Source of the DNA: Selenomonas ruminantium AC2024
GTDB taxonomy: Bacteria > Bacillota > Negativicutes > Selenomonadales > Selenomonadaceae
NCBI RefSeq assembly: GCF_000687995.1
Contig: NZ_JIAC01000001.1
Location: 62,001-126,000 of the forward strand
DNA: 64,000 nt
Direction: 5' to 3'
The notes beneath the pieces are model-generated. The model did no database searches. It was not told where the DNA came from and saw only the letters and a list, made by a program, of their open reading frames with translations. The number at the start of each line of letters is the position of its first letter. Within the stretch, counting starts at the first letter, position 1. Position numbers and translations under genes: made by a program. Shown here in pieces: positions 7,663 through 16,244 of this stretch.

Positions 7663-8601
7663 CTAAAACACGATTTTAAATCCATTCGATTTCATTATTT
7701 CTCGTGCCAGTTCCCTAGCGGATAGCGATATCTTTGGATTCACTTCAAAATCAAAGTCTGTAATCCCCATAATCCTAATGTTGCCGGAAACTCCTTGCGA
7801 AAGGATATTCATCATTTCGTCCTCTGACAGCTCAACATGTTCCCGGAACATATGCTGCACAAGCTTCGGCGTGCTAAATATAATGATTTTTGCCCCTTGA
7901 TTTCCTCGATTGCTTTTTTTCATAGCGGAATCAATTTTACTGGCAGCCCCTTTATCGTCAGTCAACACACACAACTTTCCATCTGCCACTCCCGGCAGGT
8001 TAGATAAGATGTGAACACAGATTGCTATCAATTCTTCTCCTAAATTATCCTCATGCTCTTTATTTCTTCTTACAGCGGAAAAAAATCTTTGATACAGATT
8101 CGAATCCTTCAGTTTTTTTCCTTCACGCACATCCGAATTCAGTTTACTATCTGACTTCAGCGTATCTGCGATTGTACTAACAGGGGAGTATACATTTCGT
8201 ACGGCCCACATAAGATACTCATTTATTCTCTCATTCGTAGAAAAACAATCTGAAAGAATACTGTATGTATATTCTTCATTAAACAATATAACGTTTATGT
8301 TGGCATCACTCAGACTCTTTATGTAATCAATAAATCGTCTTTCCAAGCTATGCCGATCTCCTGACAACTCCATTAATACGCATCTGGTCAGAAAAACCGT
8401 TATCCCTTGTTTCTCAAAGTACTGAATCAGTATATTTCTTTCAGCATCATTCAGACCGGAATGTCTTTGAAAGGAACAGGCATCATAAAAGAATACTTTG
8501 TCAGTCTGGTAGAACGTACGCTTAATTTCATTAATTTCCGTAATAACTAATGTTTCTATTTCAGGCAAATTATCAGGTTTTTCCGTATATGTTGTCGACA
8601 T
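7663..8601 (-). CDS. PIN-domain-like protein (putative RNase)
   Basis: A 312-residue protein whose first two thirds look like a PIN nuclease fold. The acidic residues are spaced as expected: D40 in FFYDACSF after a hydrophobic strand, E79 in VLMELSG, E189/E190 in GEELIAICVHIL, and D215-D216 in VLTDDKGA. PIN proteins are usually metal-dependent RNases and often toxins. The ~90-residue C-terminal extension is unassigned. It is the last gene of a three-gene unit with an ImmA-like peptidase and an XRE regulator; its ATG at 8601 lies two bases beyond the stop of the ImmA gene with GGGAAGTAG as ribosome site. A regulated toxin or defence effector is inferred, not shown. Confidence 0.7.
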   Translation of the reverse strand: MSTTYTEKPDNLPEIETLVITEINEIKRTFYQTDKVFFYDACSFQRHSGLNDAERNILIQYFEKQGITVFLTRCVLMELSGDRHSLERRFIDYIKSLSDANINVILFNEEYTYSILSDCFSTNERINEYLMWAVRNVYSPVSTIADTLKSDSKLNSDVREGKKLKDSNLYQRFFSAVRRNKEHEDNLGEELIAICVHILSNLPGVADGKLCVLTDDKGAASKIDSAMKKSNRGNQGAKIIIFSTPKLVQHMFREHVELSEDEMMNILSQGVSGNIRIMGITDFDFEVNPKISLSARELAREIMKSNGFKIVF

Positions 8602-8603
8602 AT

Positions 8604-9407
8604 CTACTTCCCTTTAATCCTTGTATATAGCTCACGCATGTTCTTTAGCGCTTTATTGACCGTTCTTTCGTTAATGAATTCATCTTCAATGAACTCTTTT
8701 CCAGCTCTTGACACCATAGTCTCCATGTGAGCATAGTCATCTTTCCGAGAAGGGTTCATGATACTTTCATCCAGCCACAAATCATTCATCTTTTGCCTGA
8801 TATAATCTCTTTCAACATTGAACACCTCTTCCTGCACTTCATTTCCGGCAATCATATTCAGTTCTAAACTTCTGATTAATACCGCCATATATGGTACTTG
8901 ATAATATGCCATCAACCGTATGATTGTCTCAGTTTCATTTCCGTTTGATTCTTCCTTGAATTTAGAGAACATCCTTCTAAAACTGACCTCCGGCATCAAT
9001 AGCATACCTGCAAAGAGATTAGCTGCGTATTCCCCTTCATGTTCATAATAGTGATCATCTGCAAATTCAACCTTGGAAACAAATTCATCTGATCCGTAAA
9101 AAACATGATAAATTTCATGAGCTATAGCAAAGTTTACATTTACCCGGGGCAAAGATGTATTCAATACGACATACCCCATCCCATCCCCTTTATAACATAA
9201 TGCTCCGATTTCATCATCAGCAAACGGCATCTCAAAAACAAGATATCCCTTTTTTTTTAAGGATGATCTTGCAATTTGTAAGACATTTAGGAGTGCACTA
9301 TCATATTCAATTCCCGCAAATGAACAGAATCGTTTTACCATAGAATATATATCCTCACGATTCTTATCACTGTAGGCAATGATTGTCCGTAAACGTTCCA
9401 GCTCCAT
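8604..9407 (-). CDS. ImmA/IrrE-family metallopeptidase
   Basis: A 267-residue protein with the gluzincin-type motif H97-E98-I-Y-H101 in NFAIAHEIYHVFYG and a downstream HEGEYAANLFAG segment (probable third ligand E126), which together define the ImmA/IrrE (COG2856) family. Characterised members cleave or inactivate a partner XRE repressor after DNA damage or another signal. Here an XRE gene lies immediately upstream (stop and start three bases apart) and a PIN gene immediately downstream, so the natural prediction is that this protease releases repression of the unit. The ATG at 9407 follows AAGGGGATAGG. The C-terminal ~90 residues are variable and unassigned. Confidence 0.9.
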   Translation of the reverse strand: MELERLRTIIAYSDKNREDIYSMVKRFCSFAGIEYDSALLNVLQIARSSLKKKGYLVFEMPFADDEIGALCYKGDGMGYVVLNTSLPRVNVNFAIAHEIYHVFYGSDEFVSKVEFADDHYYEHEGEYAANLFAGMLLMPEVSFRRMFSKFKEESNGNETETIIRLMAYYQVPYMAVLIRSLELNMIAGNEVQEEVFNVERDYIRQKMNDLWLDESIMNPSRKDDYAHMETMVSRAGKEFIEDEFINERTVNKALKNMRELYTRIKGK

Positions 9408-9410
9408 ATC

Positions 9411-9776
9411 CTATCCCCTTGCCATGTTTTCAAATCGGCTCTTTGCACTCATTACCTCATCGATATTTTCCATTAGCTCCATTAACTGATTCGCAATCTG
9501 TTGCTGCTCTCCGGATGGCTCTCCAGCATAAAAAGCAATCTTATTAGCAGCAGATGTGTCAGCTCGTGGAATAATCATCGTATCAGCCAAGAAAAACTCT
9601 ATATTCTTCCCTAGCCCTTGAGCGATTTTTTCCATATCCGTTCCACTTTCCTCTTGTGCGCCAGTCAACAAACGCGACATCTTATTCTTATCAATGCCTG
9701 TAATCATACTCAGATAAGCTTGTTTGATTTTCATTTTTGACAAGTATATATTTACATTGTTAATAAATTTAGTCAT
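9411..9776 (-). CDS. XRE-family helix-turn-helix regulator
   Basis: A 121-residue protein with an N-terminal helix-turn-helix (about residues 14-60): KIKQAYLSMITGIDKNKMSRLLTG, followed by EKIAQGLG, in the Cro/CI style. Residues 60-121 contain an alanine- and glutamate-rich helical tail that could be the target for cleavage by the adjacent ImmA-like peptidase. It is the first gene of the XRE-ImmA-PIN unit, directly behind a strong promoter and an inverted repeat, and is the likely autorepressor. Confidence 0.85.
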   Translation of the reverse strand: MTKFINNVNIYLSKMKIKQAYLSMITGIDKNKMSRLLTGAQEESGTDMEKIAQGLGKNIEFFLADTMIIPRADTSAANKIAFYAGEPSGEQQQIANQLMELMENIDEVMSAKSRFENMARG

Positions 9777-9826
9777 AGTCTGCCTCCTTTATCTCAGAAT
9801 ATAAGAACAATCACCATCTTATTACT

Positions 9827-9855
9827 ATTATACGCTTCACAAAGAGCACAATCAA
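9827..9855 (-). promoter_or_regulatory. Sigma-70 promoter of the XRE-ImmA-PIN unit
   Basis: Read on the minus strand: TTGATT (9855-9850), exactly 17 bases, TATAAT (9832-9827). The start codon of the XRE gene is at 9776 with AAAGGAGG as ribosome site. The -35 box lies inside the arm of a 13-bp inverted repeat, a good place for repressor binding. Confidence 0.8.
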
Positions 9856-9894
9856 GCATAACATCTCATATCCAGAGACGCTATGCTTGATTGT
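9848..9894. repeat. 13-bp perfect inverted repeat overlapping the -35 box
   Basis: ACAATCAAGCATA (9848-9860) and TATGCTTGATTGT (9882-9894) are perfect inverse complements separated by 21 bases. The left arm covers the -35 box of the promoter for the XRE gene. It may be the operator for that regulator; a cruciform or a remnant of the IS66 insertion point is the alternative. Confidence 0.75.
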
Positions 9895-9935
9895 CAGTAA
9901 GCGATAAACCATCCGGTGTTATCAATGGCTGAAAC

Positions 9936-9972
9936 GAGCCTGACCATCTATACCTTGGTCAGGCTCATCTTT
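9936..9972 (+). terminator. Strong hairpin followed by a T-rich run
   Basis: GAGCCTGACCA, nine-base loop, TGGTCAGGCTC: a perfect 11-bp stem, followed on the plus strand by ATCTTTATTT. It lies between the IS66 left end and the tnpC stop codon. It would block plus-strand read-through into the element; no plus-strand gene precedes it. Confidence 0.65.
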
Positions 9973-10803
9973 ATTTGCAGTTCTGCTGAACTTCTTTGCT
10001 CCAGGGAAGAAAATCTTCCAGCAGTTCAGGATGTATCTTAAAATTTATATTGGGCAGTTTTTCAAGCAGATAGGTCAGATAGCGGAATGGCTCAAGGCCG
10101 TTAGCCTTGCTCGTTTCTACAATGCTATACACGGCAGCGCTGGCGGCTGCCCCTTTGGGCGATGCGCTGAACAACCAGTTCTTGCGGCCAATAGTAAAGT
10201 TACGGATGGCGCGTTCGCAAATATTGTTGGATAAAGCAATATTACCGTCCTGCAGAAATACGCTGAGTCCTTTTCTGTGGTTGAGCGCATAGTTTACAGC
10301 CTTGCCCAGTGCAGATTTTGGCAAAGTCTTGGGCTTGATCCTTTCCAGCCACACGAAGAAAGCCTCCAGCTTGTCTTTTTCAAGCCGCAGACGTTCTGCC
10401 TGACGTTCTTCAGCAGACCTATGGGAAAGGTCCTTATCCAATGCAAATATTTCGTTGAGGTACGCTCATCTTCCGGCAGGGTGATTACGCGTTCTTCATG
10501 CGGCATATCTTTCAGAATCTGCTCCAGATGGCCTTTCTGCTTCTTGCGCCGCTGATGCGCGGGGACTTCTATGACCGGCTCTGGGGCACTACCTTTTGCC
10601 TCGACCTCAGCTTCGTCGAAAAGATTGATCTCTTCGAGCTCGCCAAGAATCTTTTTGGTTTTCTCCGTGCGTGAGCCAAAAGCCATTTTCTTCAATTGAG
10701 CAATCTGTTCCTTGAGACAGTCTATTTCATAGCGGAGGTTTTCCTTCTCCAAGGTCAGTGAATCTATGCGGTTTTGCATTTCTTGTTCGCGGATGTCTGT
10801 CAT
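9971..10803 (-). pseudogene. tnpC: IS66 transposase tnpC, internal deletion and frameshift
   Basis: The ATG at 10803 starts a normal IS66 transposase N-terminus: a coiled-coil ENLRYEIDCLKEQIAQLKK, then MAFGSRTEKTKK and the basic linker HQRRKKQKGH. At PEDERT the sequence jumps out of frame to the C-terminal end, FALDKDLSHRSAEERQAE, then the terminal region ALSNNICERAIRNFTIGRKNW that carries the final catalytic Glu. The zinc-finger and DDE core of roughly 250 residues in between are gone. Intact IS66 transposases are around 500 residues. The C-terminal half survives as an open frame from 10441 but is not expected to function. Confidence 0.9.
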
Positions 10804-11259
10804 GGAAAACCTCTTGATTTTTGCTCCATCCATTATACCACAAAAAGCCCGCGAAGTCAGTACTGACGCGGGCTGAGCTATCCACAGATTTGCCTTAGTT
10901 ATGCACAGTTTGAAATTAGTAAGCAATTCGCTCGATGTTTGCTCATTGACTTCTAAGCTTACAGGACCACAGGCAAGTTTCAGCCTGGAGGGCAGCGTTG
11001 AGGCCTGAACTGTAGTCGTAACGGTAGCAGTTGCCAACGTAGCAAATTCAGGAGCAGGCTCATCCTTTGGGGTGATCTGGAGTGCAGCTGCCGCAAAATC
11101 TTCGCGAATTTTGCGTTGCCAATAGTAAAAGGCATTGTATTTGATATTCTGCTGGCGGCAATATTCTGCGGCAGTAAGCCCGCTGTTCTGTTGGGCAAGA
11201 ATGATCTGTTTCCAGGATGCTAAAGAATGTTGCTGCTTGAGTTGTTGAATTTGAGTCAT
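10804..11259 (-). pseudogene. tnpA: IS66 accessory gene tnpA, fused in frame to the tnpC remnant
   Basis: The frame from ATG 11259 (ribosome site GGGAGG) encodes SWKQIILAQQNSGLTAAEYC followed by NIKYNAFYYWQRKIR, the helix-turn-helix of the IS66 TnpA accessory protein. After about 115 residues it runs without a stop through a short spacer into the tnpC start, and tnpB is absent, so a deletion has joined the two genes. TnpA is a small DNA-binding protein needed for transposition; here it is a relic. Confidence 0.85.
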
Positions 11260-11592
11260 AACAAAAACCTCCCGGACAATTTTTGACTAAAATGGCTTTT
11301 TCAGCTTTTTCGTGTGGCTTATTTTAGTCAATTATCTCATCTAGGAGGAAAAATTTACATACACCGTATTATTTTGCGGTTACAGTTAAGTGTATATATT
11401 TCACTTAACTGGAGGAAATTTTATTTTCAAAAGCCATTTATTTACATATTTCACAATGCCACTGTTAGGTACAATTACGCCTTTTTGCCTGACCCTAGGA
11501 GCTTTTTGTTGATTCGGTCTAGATGCTGTCCCCCACTTATCATGCAATAAGTTTTGCAAACGAAACATCTTGATCGGCACGCACCTCAAAAT
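11260..11592. other. Gene-free stretch between the IS66 remnant and the glycan cluster
   Basis: It holds two perfect inverted repeats: TTGACTAAAAT / ATTTTAGTCAA (11283-11293 and 11321-11331), and CAGTTAAGTG / CACTTAACTG (11383-11411). A minus-strand frame of about 60 codons from a TTG at 11589 has no recognisable similarity and no convincing ribosome site, so I do not call it. The region is probably insertion-element debris. Confidence 0.55.
11383..11411. repeat. Perfect 10-bp inverted repeat
   Basis: CAGTTAAGTG, nine-base A+T loop, CACTTAACTG. There is no T run on the minus strand after it, so it is not a standard terminator for the upstream FkbM gene. It may be an element end or a transcript-stabilising hairpin. 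Confidence 0.6.
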
Positions 11593-12753
11593 TTAGAACG
11601 CATACAAAACGGTGTCCTTGTTCATCAAGGGTGAATGCTGCCGCAAAATCATTCGGTATTCTGGAACAACCTCATGAATGAACAAAGGAATTTCCCACAA
11701 ATCCTCCGGCTTATGGTACACACATACTGCCAATTTGGGCTTATGACTCCTCAGCATATGCTTCATCCCACGCAGGGCATCCATTTCAGCCCCTTCTATA
11801 TCCATCTTGATAAACGTCGCTGGCTTTGCCAGAACCCCTTTCTCCCTAAGTGCGTCTAAGGAACGAAGCTGCGCCACACCATTGGCAATAAGGTTGCCGG
11901 AAAAGCGAATTACATAGGATGAGCCATCGCCCTCAGCCATGGGCGTAAAATCTACCTCGCCATTGCGGTCACTAATGCCGATGGGAAAGATGGAAATTCT
12001 GTCGTCTAGCAATCTCCGATTCGATTCCAACCGCTTAAAAATGGCGGGATCCATTTCAAAGGCATACACCGCTTGGAATATACCCTTGGTCTGTTCTAGG
12101 AAAGCCTCTGTCGTATCGCCAATATAGGCCCCGCAATCGTAAAAAACCTCATCCTGTCTAAAAAGCCCCTTTATTTCACTTGGAAAGTACTGAGGCAACG
12201 ACAAAAGCTCACCTGCCAAATTGTCATCGGACACACGGCACTTGACTGCCCCTACCAGAACCCGCAGGGATTCGTCATCAACCAGCAGTCCTGCAACCTC
12301 CCGAAGTTCCGGCAAATGGGAGGCATACAGCCCTGCATTCCTTGCTCTGTAAAGGAACGAGGCAAAGCCCCTGTGATAAGGATCCTCCTTTAGCGGCGGT
12401 ACGAGACACTCAGCAAATCCCATGTCCGCTATACAGTCTTGGATTTTCCCCACATGGAAAAGCGTAGCATTCATCACAGCAAGCTCGTCAGCCGAAAACG
12501 CTCGCATTCTGTCCGGCGGATAGCAACAAATGCCGGGAACTACCTCCTTTCCCTGCTTTGCCGTGTCATTATCCACGAAGAATATATCCTTGTCAGGAAA
12601 AGCTCCCACTAGGCACTCCGCAACCTTGACCCCCTCTCGTCCCGCACCGAAAAGTGCCAACACGCGTTTGTCTGCGAGGATGGACATATAGCGTTCATAT
12701 TTCTTGTCGTTACTTCGCTCCCCCTGCAGAATCAAATCTTCCATGTCTCTCAT
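11593..12753 (-). CDS. FkbM-family methyltransferase with N-terminal Rossmann ('FGAG') domain
   Basis: A 386-residue protein. The first ~115 residues hold the island's small Rossmann module: KRVLALFGAGREGVKVAE, then IFFVDNDTAKQGK. The C-terminal half is an FkbM-type SAM methyltransferase with the SAM loop YDCGAYIGDTTEAF, the acidic strand end AFEMDP, and the signature KMDIEGAEMDALRG. FkbM enzymes O-methylate sugars or peptides; the target here is probably a sugar hydroxyl. I take the ATG at 12753 because AGAGGT precedes it; the frame also extends to a TTG at 12804 without better support. It is the last gene of the long minus-strand cluster before the mobile-element zone. Confidence 0.82.
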   Translation of the reverse strand: MRDMEDLILQGERSNDKKYERYMSILADKRVLALFGAGREGVKVAECLVGAFPDKDIFFVDNDTAKQGKEVVPGICCYPPDRMRAFSADELAVMNATLFHVGKIQDCIADMGFAECLVPPLKEDPYHRGFASFLYRARNAGLYASHLPELREVAGLLVDDESLRVLVGAVKCRVSDDNLAGELLSLPQYFPSEIKGLFRQDEVFYDCGAYIGDTTEAFLEQTKGIFQAVYAFEMDPAIFKRLESNRRLLDDRISIFPIGISDRNGEVDFTPMAEGDGSSYVIRFSGNLIANGVAQLRSLDALREKGVLAKPATFIKMDIEGAEMDALRGMKHMLRSHKPKLAVCVYHKPEDLWEIPLFIHEVVPEYRMILRQHSPLMNKDTVLYAF

Positions 12754-12850
12754 TCTACCTCTGCCCCCTCCACTGCTCCAAGCATTCCCTGAACTCGCTG
12801 CCAATGGAAATAAAATTTCGTATCACAAAATAAAGTGACATACTATACTT

Positions 12851-13924
12851 TCACTTCACACATACTGCACCAAGCACGAACTGGAACATCTCATCCTCTC
12901 TCTCGAAATCATCCTCCTCGAGATTCTCTTGACATAGCCCGTACAAAAAACACATAGCCGTCTTCATATTCCCGTAGCGTAAGATAGTTATCTTATCCTT
13001 ATCGAATGCTTCCTCCATCAAGCGTCGCAACGACATTTCGGTGAATCTCCAATACTCGCCCCAGTTCCGATAACTGTACATGGCTATCTGGCTGATTCCG
13101 TGCGCAGTTATAAGTGCTGTCCCGCCAGGGCGAAGGAGCTTGTATATATTCTTTACCGCGCTATGAATGTCATATATAAATTGCAATGTCTGCGTGCATA
13201 TGAAGCAATCAACAGTACTGTCCTGAATTCCTTCCCCCGTTTCAAGATTTCCCTTTATGCATCCTTCTCCACCGTTGATATGTAGCTTATAGGCATTGCG
13301 AATGTCACTCCCAAACCGATATGTGTATGTACTCTCCGCCACTTCCATAATATCACCATGGATATGACCGCTGTATAATTTCAAAAACCGCTCTATGTAA
13401 TATCTGTCAATTGGTGTGCCAAATTCACCGCCGAATGCTCTCCCCATCTGGTTCGTAGGCATAGTAGCCAGCCATCTGACATAAGGATTTGTCGCCTCAT
13501 GCAAAAATCGTGTAGCTTCTTTGTACTCATCTTCATTGGCAAAAGGAAAAATTTTGTTTTTGTAGACGATTGCCAGCCGACTCTCAAATGGGCGAATGAT
13601 AGCTCCTGATTGCAGCGATAATTTTTCCGTCAAGTTATGAGCGGGTTTCTCATTAAATCCAAACAAAATGTACTCCACTGAAACATTCAGTGAACGCAAC
13701 TGAAAATACATACCAATAAATGCCGGTCTATCTGCCATTATCATAATTGAAACTTTCGGGAGCTCTGATAAATCGCCTGGTCGGCGGACTGGTATGTCAT
13801 CCATAGGTGACAAGTTTTCCGCATTGTTATCAAGATAGCCTACTATCCGGTACTTTTCCTGAAGTGCATTTTTCTTGCTTTTATAATATCTCCCACATCC
13901 GAAAACGATAATATCCTTTTTCAT
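12851..13924 (-). CDS. SAM-dependent methyltransferase with N-terminal Rossmann domain
   Basis: A 357-residue protein. Residues 1-95 are the small Rossmann module (KDIIVFGCGRYYKSK, then GYLDNN and PVRRPGDL). From about residue 150 there is a class I methyltransferase of the type often found in polysaccharide loci, with GDIMEVAES in the SAM-binding position, DCFICTQTLQFIYD as motif IV, and the LRPGGTALIT strand. The conserved Arg-rich start PIDRYYIERFL is typical of this group. It follows the GT2 gene by ten bases and has ribosome site GAGAGGG. The likely role is methylation of a sugar during glycan synthesis; the acceptor is unknown. Confidence 0.8.
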   Translation of the reverse strand: MKKDIIVFGCGRYYKSKKNALQEKYRIVGYLDNNAENLSPMDDIPVRRPGDLSELPKVSIMIMADRPAFIGMYFQLRSLNVSVEYILFGFNEKPAHNLTEKLSLQSGAIIRPFESRLAIVYKNKIFPFANEDEYKEATRFLHEATNPYVRWLATMPTNQMGRAFGGEFGTPIDRYYIERFLKLYSGHIHGDIMEVAESTYTYRFGSDIRNAYKLHINGGEGCIKGNLETGEGIQDSTVDCFICTQTLQFIYDIHSAVKNIYKLLRPGGTALITAHGISQIAMYSYRNWGEYWRFTEMSLRRLMEEAFDKDKITILRYGNMKTAMCFLYGLCQENLEEDDFEREDEMFQFVLGAVCVK

Positions 13925-13934
13925 AGACGCCCTC

Positions 13935-15257
13935 TCACCTCTCTTTCATCTGCAATGCTCTATACAACTCCTCGTCCATCACAAGCACAAATTTAACTCC
14001 CTCGTCATGGAGTCGCGATGCTATCGCTGCCTGAGCTTTTCCCCACACAGCTACCACAACAGTATCCTTTTCCGTGTCAATTTCGGCAGAAGAAAACTTC
14101 CTTACTTCGATTCCACAAACAAACGGTGGATTACCTTCCGTTGAAGTCACAAGAATCCCAACGATATCAATCTTCCTTTTTTGCAAAATTCCAATCGTAC
14201 CCTTGCTTATTTTTCCTGCACCATAAATGTAAACTCTCCCAGCTTTCTCTATCTCAGATAAAAATCCAATTGTTTGAAGCTGCTTCCGCTGCACATCCAA
14301 ATATGCGTTGCAAAAAAATTGTTCCCTGTAGCGCATCATATCTTTCATCTCGCACCATGACTCAAAATCCCAATTTTTCTCGTTCAAATATCCCCTTGAT
14401 TCAAGTTCAGCAAATTCATCCATAAAACGCGACAAAAAGTCTATCTTGAAGTCCAGTGCTACACGCAGGTAATCTGCTTTATAGAGGCAATACATCGTAT
14501 ACGGTATGAGGCAACATGTTTTTTCCAGTATCTTAGGACGATGTTCTAAGAATTGCCATACACTGGCAATTTCGTCCGCCTTGCAATAAACCTTTCCAAT
14601 CGACTTAACGGAAGCAGATTCGTTATCGACCCGGTAATGAAGATAAGCCTCCCGCAGCAGCACCATCCTTTGAGAACATGAGAGAACTTTAAGCGTGAAT
14701 CCTACATCCTGATAGGACGCACCGGGCGTCACGTTGAAGCCTATCTTGTTGACATCGAGGAAATCCTTTCTGTAAATCGATGTCCATAAAAAAGTGTCTT
14801 CCCACAACTTTCCAGGCACTTCATGAGGGATAATTACATCTTCGTAAGGGCACCCCTGGAGCATTTCTCTAAACTCATCGTTGCCATTTCCCCTGTGAAT
14901 CCAAAAATTAGACCTTACTACCTCAGCCTTGTTTGACTCGGCCACATCATAAAGTCTTTCAAACATCTCCGCATCGGCAAAGTCGTCGCTCTCGACTATA
15001 CCGATGTATTTTCCCTGCGCTACACTAAGCCCCAAGTTCATCGAATGTCCATAGCCTGTATTTTCCTTGTCAATTATCTTCACGCGTGAATCTTTCATCT
15101 CGTATTCGCGCAAAATAGAGAGCGAATCATCAGTTGATCCATCGTTTATGCATATAATCTCGATATTACGCAGCGTCTGATTTATCACGCTGTCCATGCA
15201 TTGACGGATGTATTTCTCTACGTTGTACACCGGAACAAGTATGCTTACCTTAACCAT
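13935..15257 (-). CDS. GT2 glycosyltransferase with C-terminal Rossmann domain
   Basis: A 440-residue protein. The N-terminal ~230 residues are a GT-A family 2 glycosyltransferase: VKVSILVPVYNVEKYI, CINDGSTDDS, and the DxD-equivalent ESDDFAD. Residues 339-440 form the island's Rossmann module, here at the C-terminus: VYIYGAGKISKGTIG, then VGILVTS. The start is ATG 15257, which overlaps the stop of the epimerase gene by eight bases and follows GAGGAG; a longer frame runs through the upstream gene and is rejected. It transfers a sugar from a nucleotide donor; donor and acceptor are unknown. Adjacent epimerase and dehydrogenase genes suggest a HexNAc or its uronate as donor. Confidence 0.87.
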   Translation of the reverse strand: MVKVSILVPVYNVEKYIRQCMDSVINQTLRNIEIICINDGSTDDSLSILREYEMKDSRVKIIDKENTGYGHSMNLGLSVAQGKYIGIVESDDFADAEMFERLYDVAESNKAEVVRSNFWIHRGNGNDEFREMLQGCPYEDVIIPHEVPGKLWEDTFLWTSIYRKDFLDVNKIGFNVTPGASYQDVGFTLKVLSCSQRMVLLREAYLHYRVDNESASVKSIGKVYCKADEIASVWQFLEHRPKILEKTCCLIPYTMYCLYKADYLRVALDFKIDFLSRFMDEFAELESRGYLNEKNWDFESWCEMKDMMRYREQFFCNAYLDVQRKQLQTIGFLSEIEKAGRVYIYGAGKISKGTIGILQKRKIDIVGILVTSTEGNPPFVCGIEVRKFSSAEIDTEKDTVVVAVWGKAQAAIASRLHDEGVKFVLVMDEELYRALQMKER

Positions 15258-16227
15258 GTGTGCACATCTCCTCAAAATGGCTCTTGTACCAGTCAATCGA
15301 ACGCGAAAGCCCCTCCTTGAAATCGTATCTCGGTGAATACCCAATAACCTTTCGAGCCTTGGTTATATCGGCATTTGAGTCCCGTATATCCCCTGGGCGC
15401 GGCGCATCAAACTTGGGCTCAATACTCACATGTAAGATATCACAAATCTCACGATACACATCAATGAGATATTCACGCCCGCCAGCCCCTATGTTGAACG
15501 ATTGCCCTGCTCCTGAAGATGACATGCAGGCTGCCAGATTACCATAAACGACATTATCAACATATGTAAAGTCTCTGGACTGCCTTCCATCTCCGTGTAT
15601 TACAGGCCTTTCACCTTTCAACAATAAATTTATGAACTTGGGTATGACAGCAGCATATGAGCCATGGGGATCCTGTCTCCTGCCGAACACGTTAAAGTAC
15701 CGCAGCCCATAAGTGTTAAGACCATAAAGCTCATAATAAAGTCTTCCGTATTCCTCGGTCGTGCGCTTGGTCAATGCATAAGGAGAGAGGCATATGCCCT
15801 CTTCTCCTTCTTTTTTCGGCAATTGCGTCGAATCTCCGTAAACTGACGAGCTTGATGCATAGATAAATTTTTTGACTCCGTTCTCTCGTGCTGCATCCAT
15901 CATGTTAAGCGTTCCACGTATATTAATTTCCTCATACAACAGGGGGTATTCTATACTCCTTGGCACACTCCCCCATGCCGCCTCATGTAGCACATATTCC
16001 ACCTGTCTCGTCGCAGTCCTGCAGACCTCGATATCTCGAATATCGCCACGTATAAAGGTAAATCTTTTGTTACTCATGAATGGTTCTATGTTCTCTATAT
16101 GCCCCGTAGAGAGATTATCCAAGCACCTTACATAAAAGCCTTTATCCAGAAGTGTTTCACAAAGATTTGATCCGATGAATCCTGCGCCTCCGGTCACGAG
16201 AAACACGCTGTCCTGTGGCAAATCCAT
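15250..16227 (-). CDS. tviC: UDP-N-acetylglucosamine 4-epimerase-like SDR protein (TviC/WbpP type)
   Basis: A 325-residue extended short-chain dehydrogenase. It shows the NAD-binding TGGAGFIGSNL motif, the catalytic YALTK preceded by SSSVYG, and the family segments RYFNVFGRRQDPHG, HGDGRQSRDFTYV and FNIGAGGRE. These match TviC/WbpP-type UDP-GlcNAc/UDP-GalNAc (or UDP-GlcNAcA) 4-epimerases. The ATG at 16227 follows TTGGAG at good spacing; a TTG twelve bases upstream is weaker. Directly upstream is a TviB-like dehydrogenase, the usual partner, so together they should make a UDP-HexNAc uronic acid. A simple UDP-galactose 4-epimerase is less likely. Confidence 0.85.
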   Translation of the reverse strand: MDLPQDSVFLVTGGAGFIGSNLCETLLDKGFYVRCLDNLSTGHIENIEPFMSNKRFTFIRGDIRDIEVCRTATRQVEYVLHEAAWGSVPRSIEYPLLYEEINIRGTLNMMDAARENGVKKFIYASSSSVYGDSTQLPKKEGEEGICLSPYALTKRTTEEYGRLYYELYGLNTYGLRYFNVFGRRQDPHGSYAAVIPKFINLLLKGERPVIHGDGRQSRDFTYVDNVVYGNLAACMSSSGAGQSFNIGAGGREYLIDVYREICDILHVSIEPKFDAPRPGDIRDSNADITKARKVIGYSPRYDFKEGLSRSIDWYKSHFEEMCTHG

Positions 16228-16244
16228 TATATTCTCCAATTAAT

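Larger units (their letters stand above)
9897..11331 (-). mobile_element. Decayed IS66-family element
   Basis: The left edge GTAAGCGATAAACCATCC at 9897 looks like an IS66-type terminus. Inside are remnants of tnpA and tnpC with tnpB missing. A matching right terminus (ending ..CGCTTAC) is not seen up to 11592, so the right boundary given here is only the last inverted repeat near the tnpA start. The element cannot be autonomous. Confidence 0.7.

Noticed and set aside
11401-11589. Small minus-strand open frame of about 60 codons after the FkbM gene.
   Set aside because: It starts with TTG, has no clear ribosome site, no recognisable similarity, and lies in insertion-element debris.
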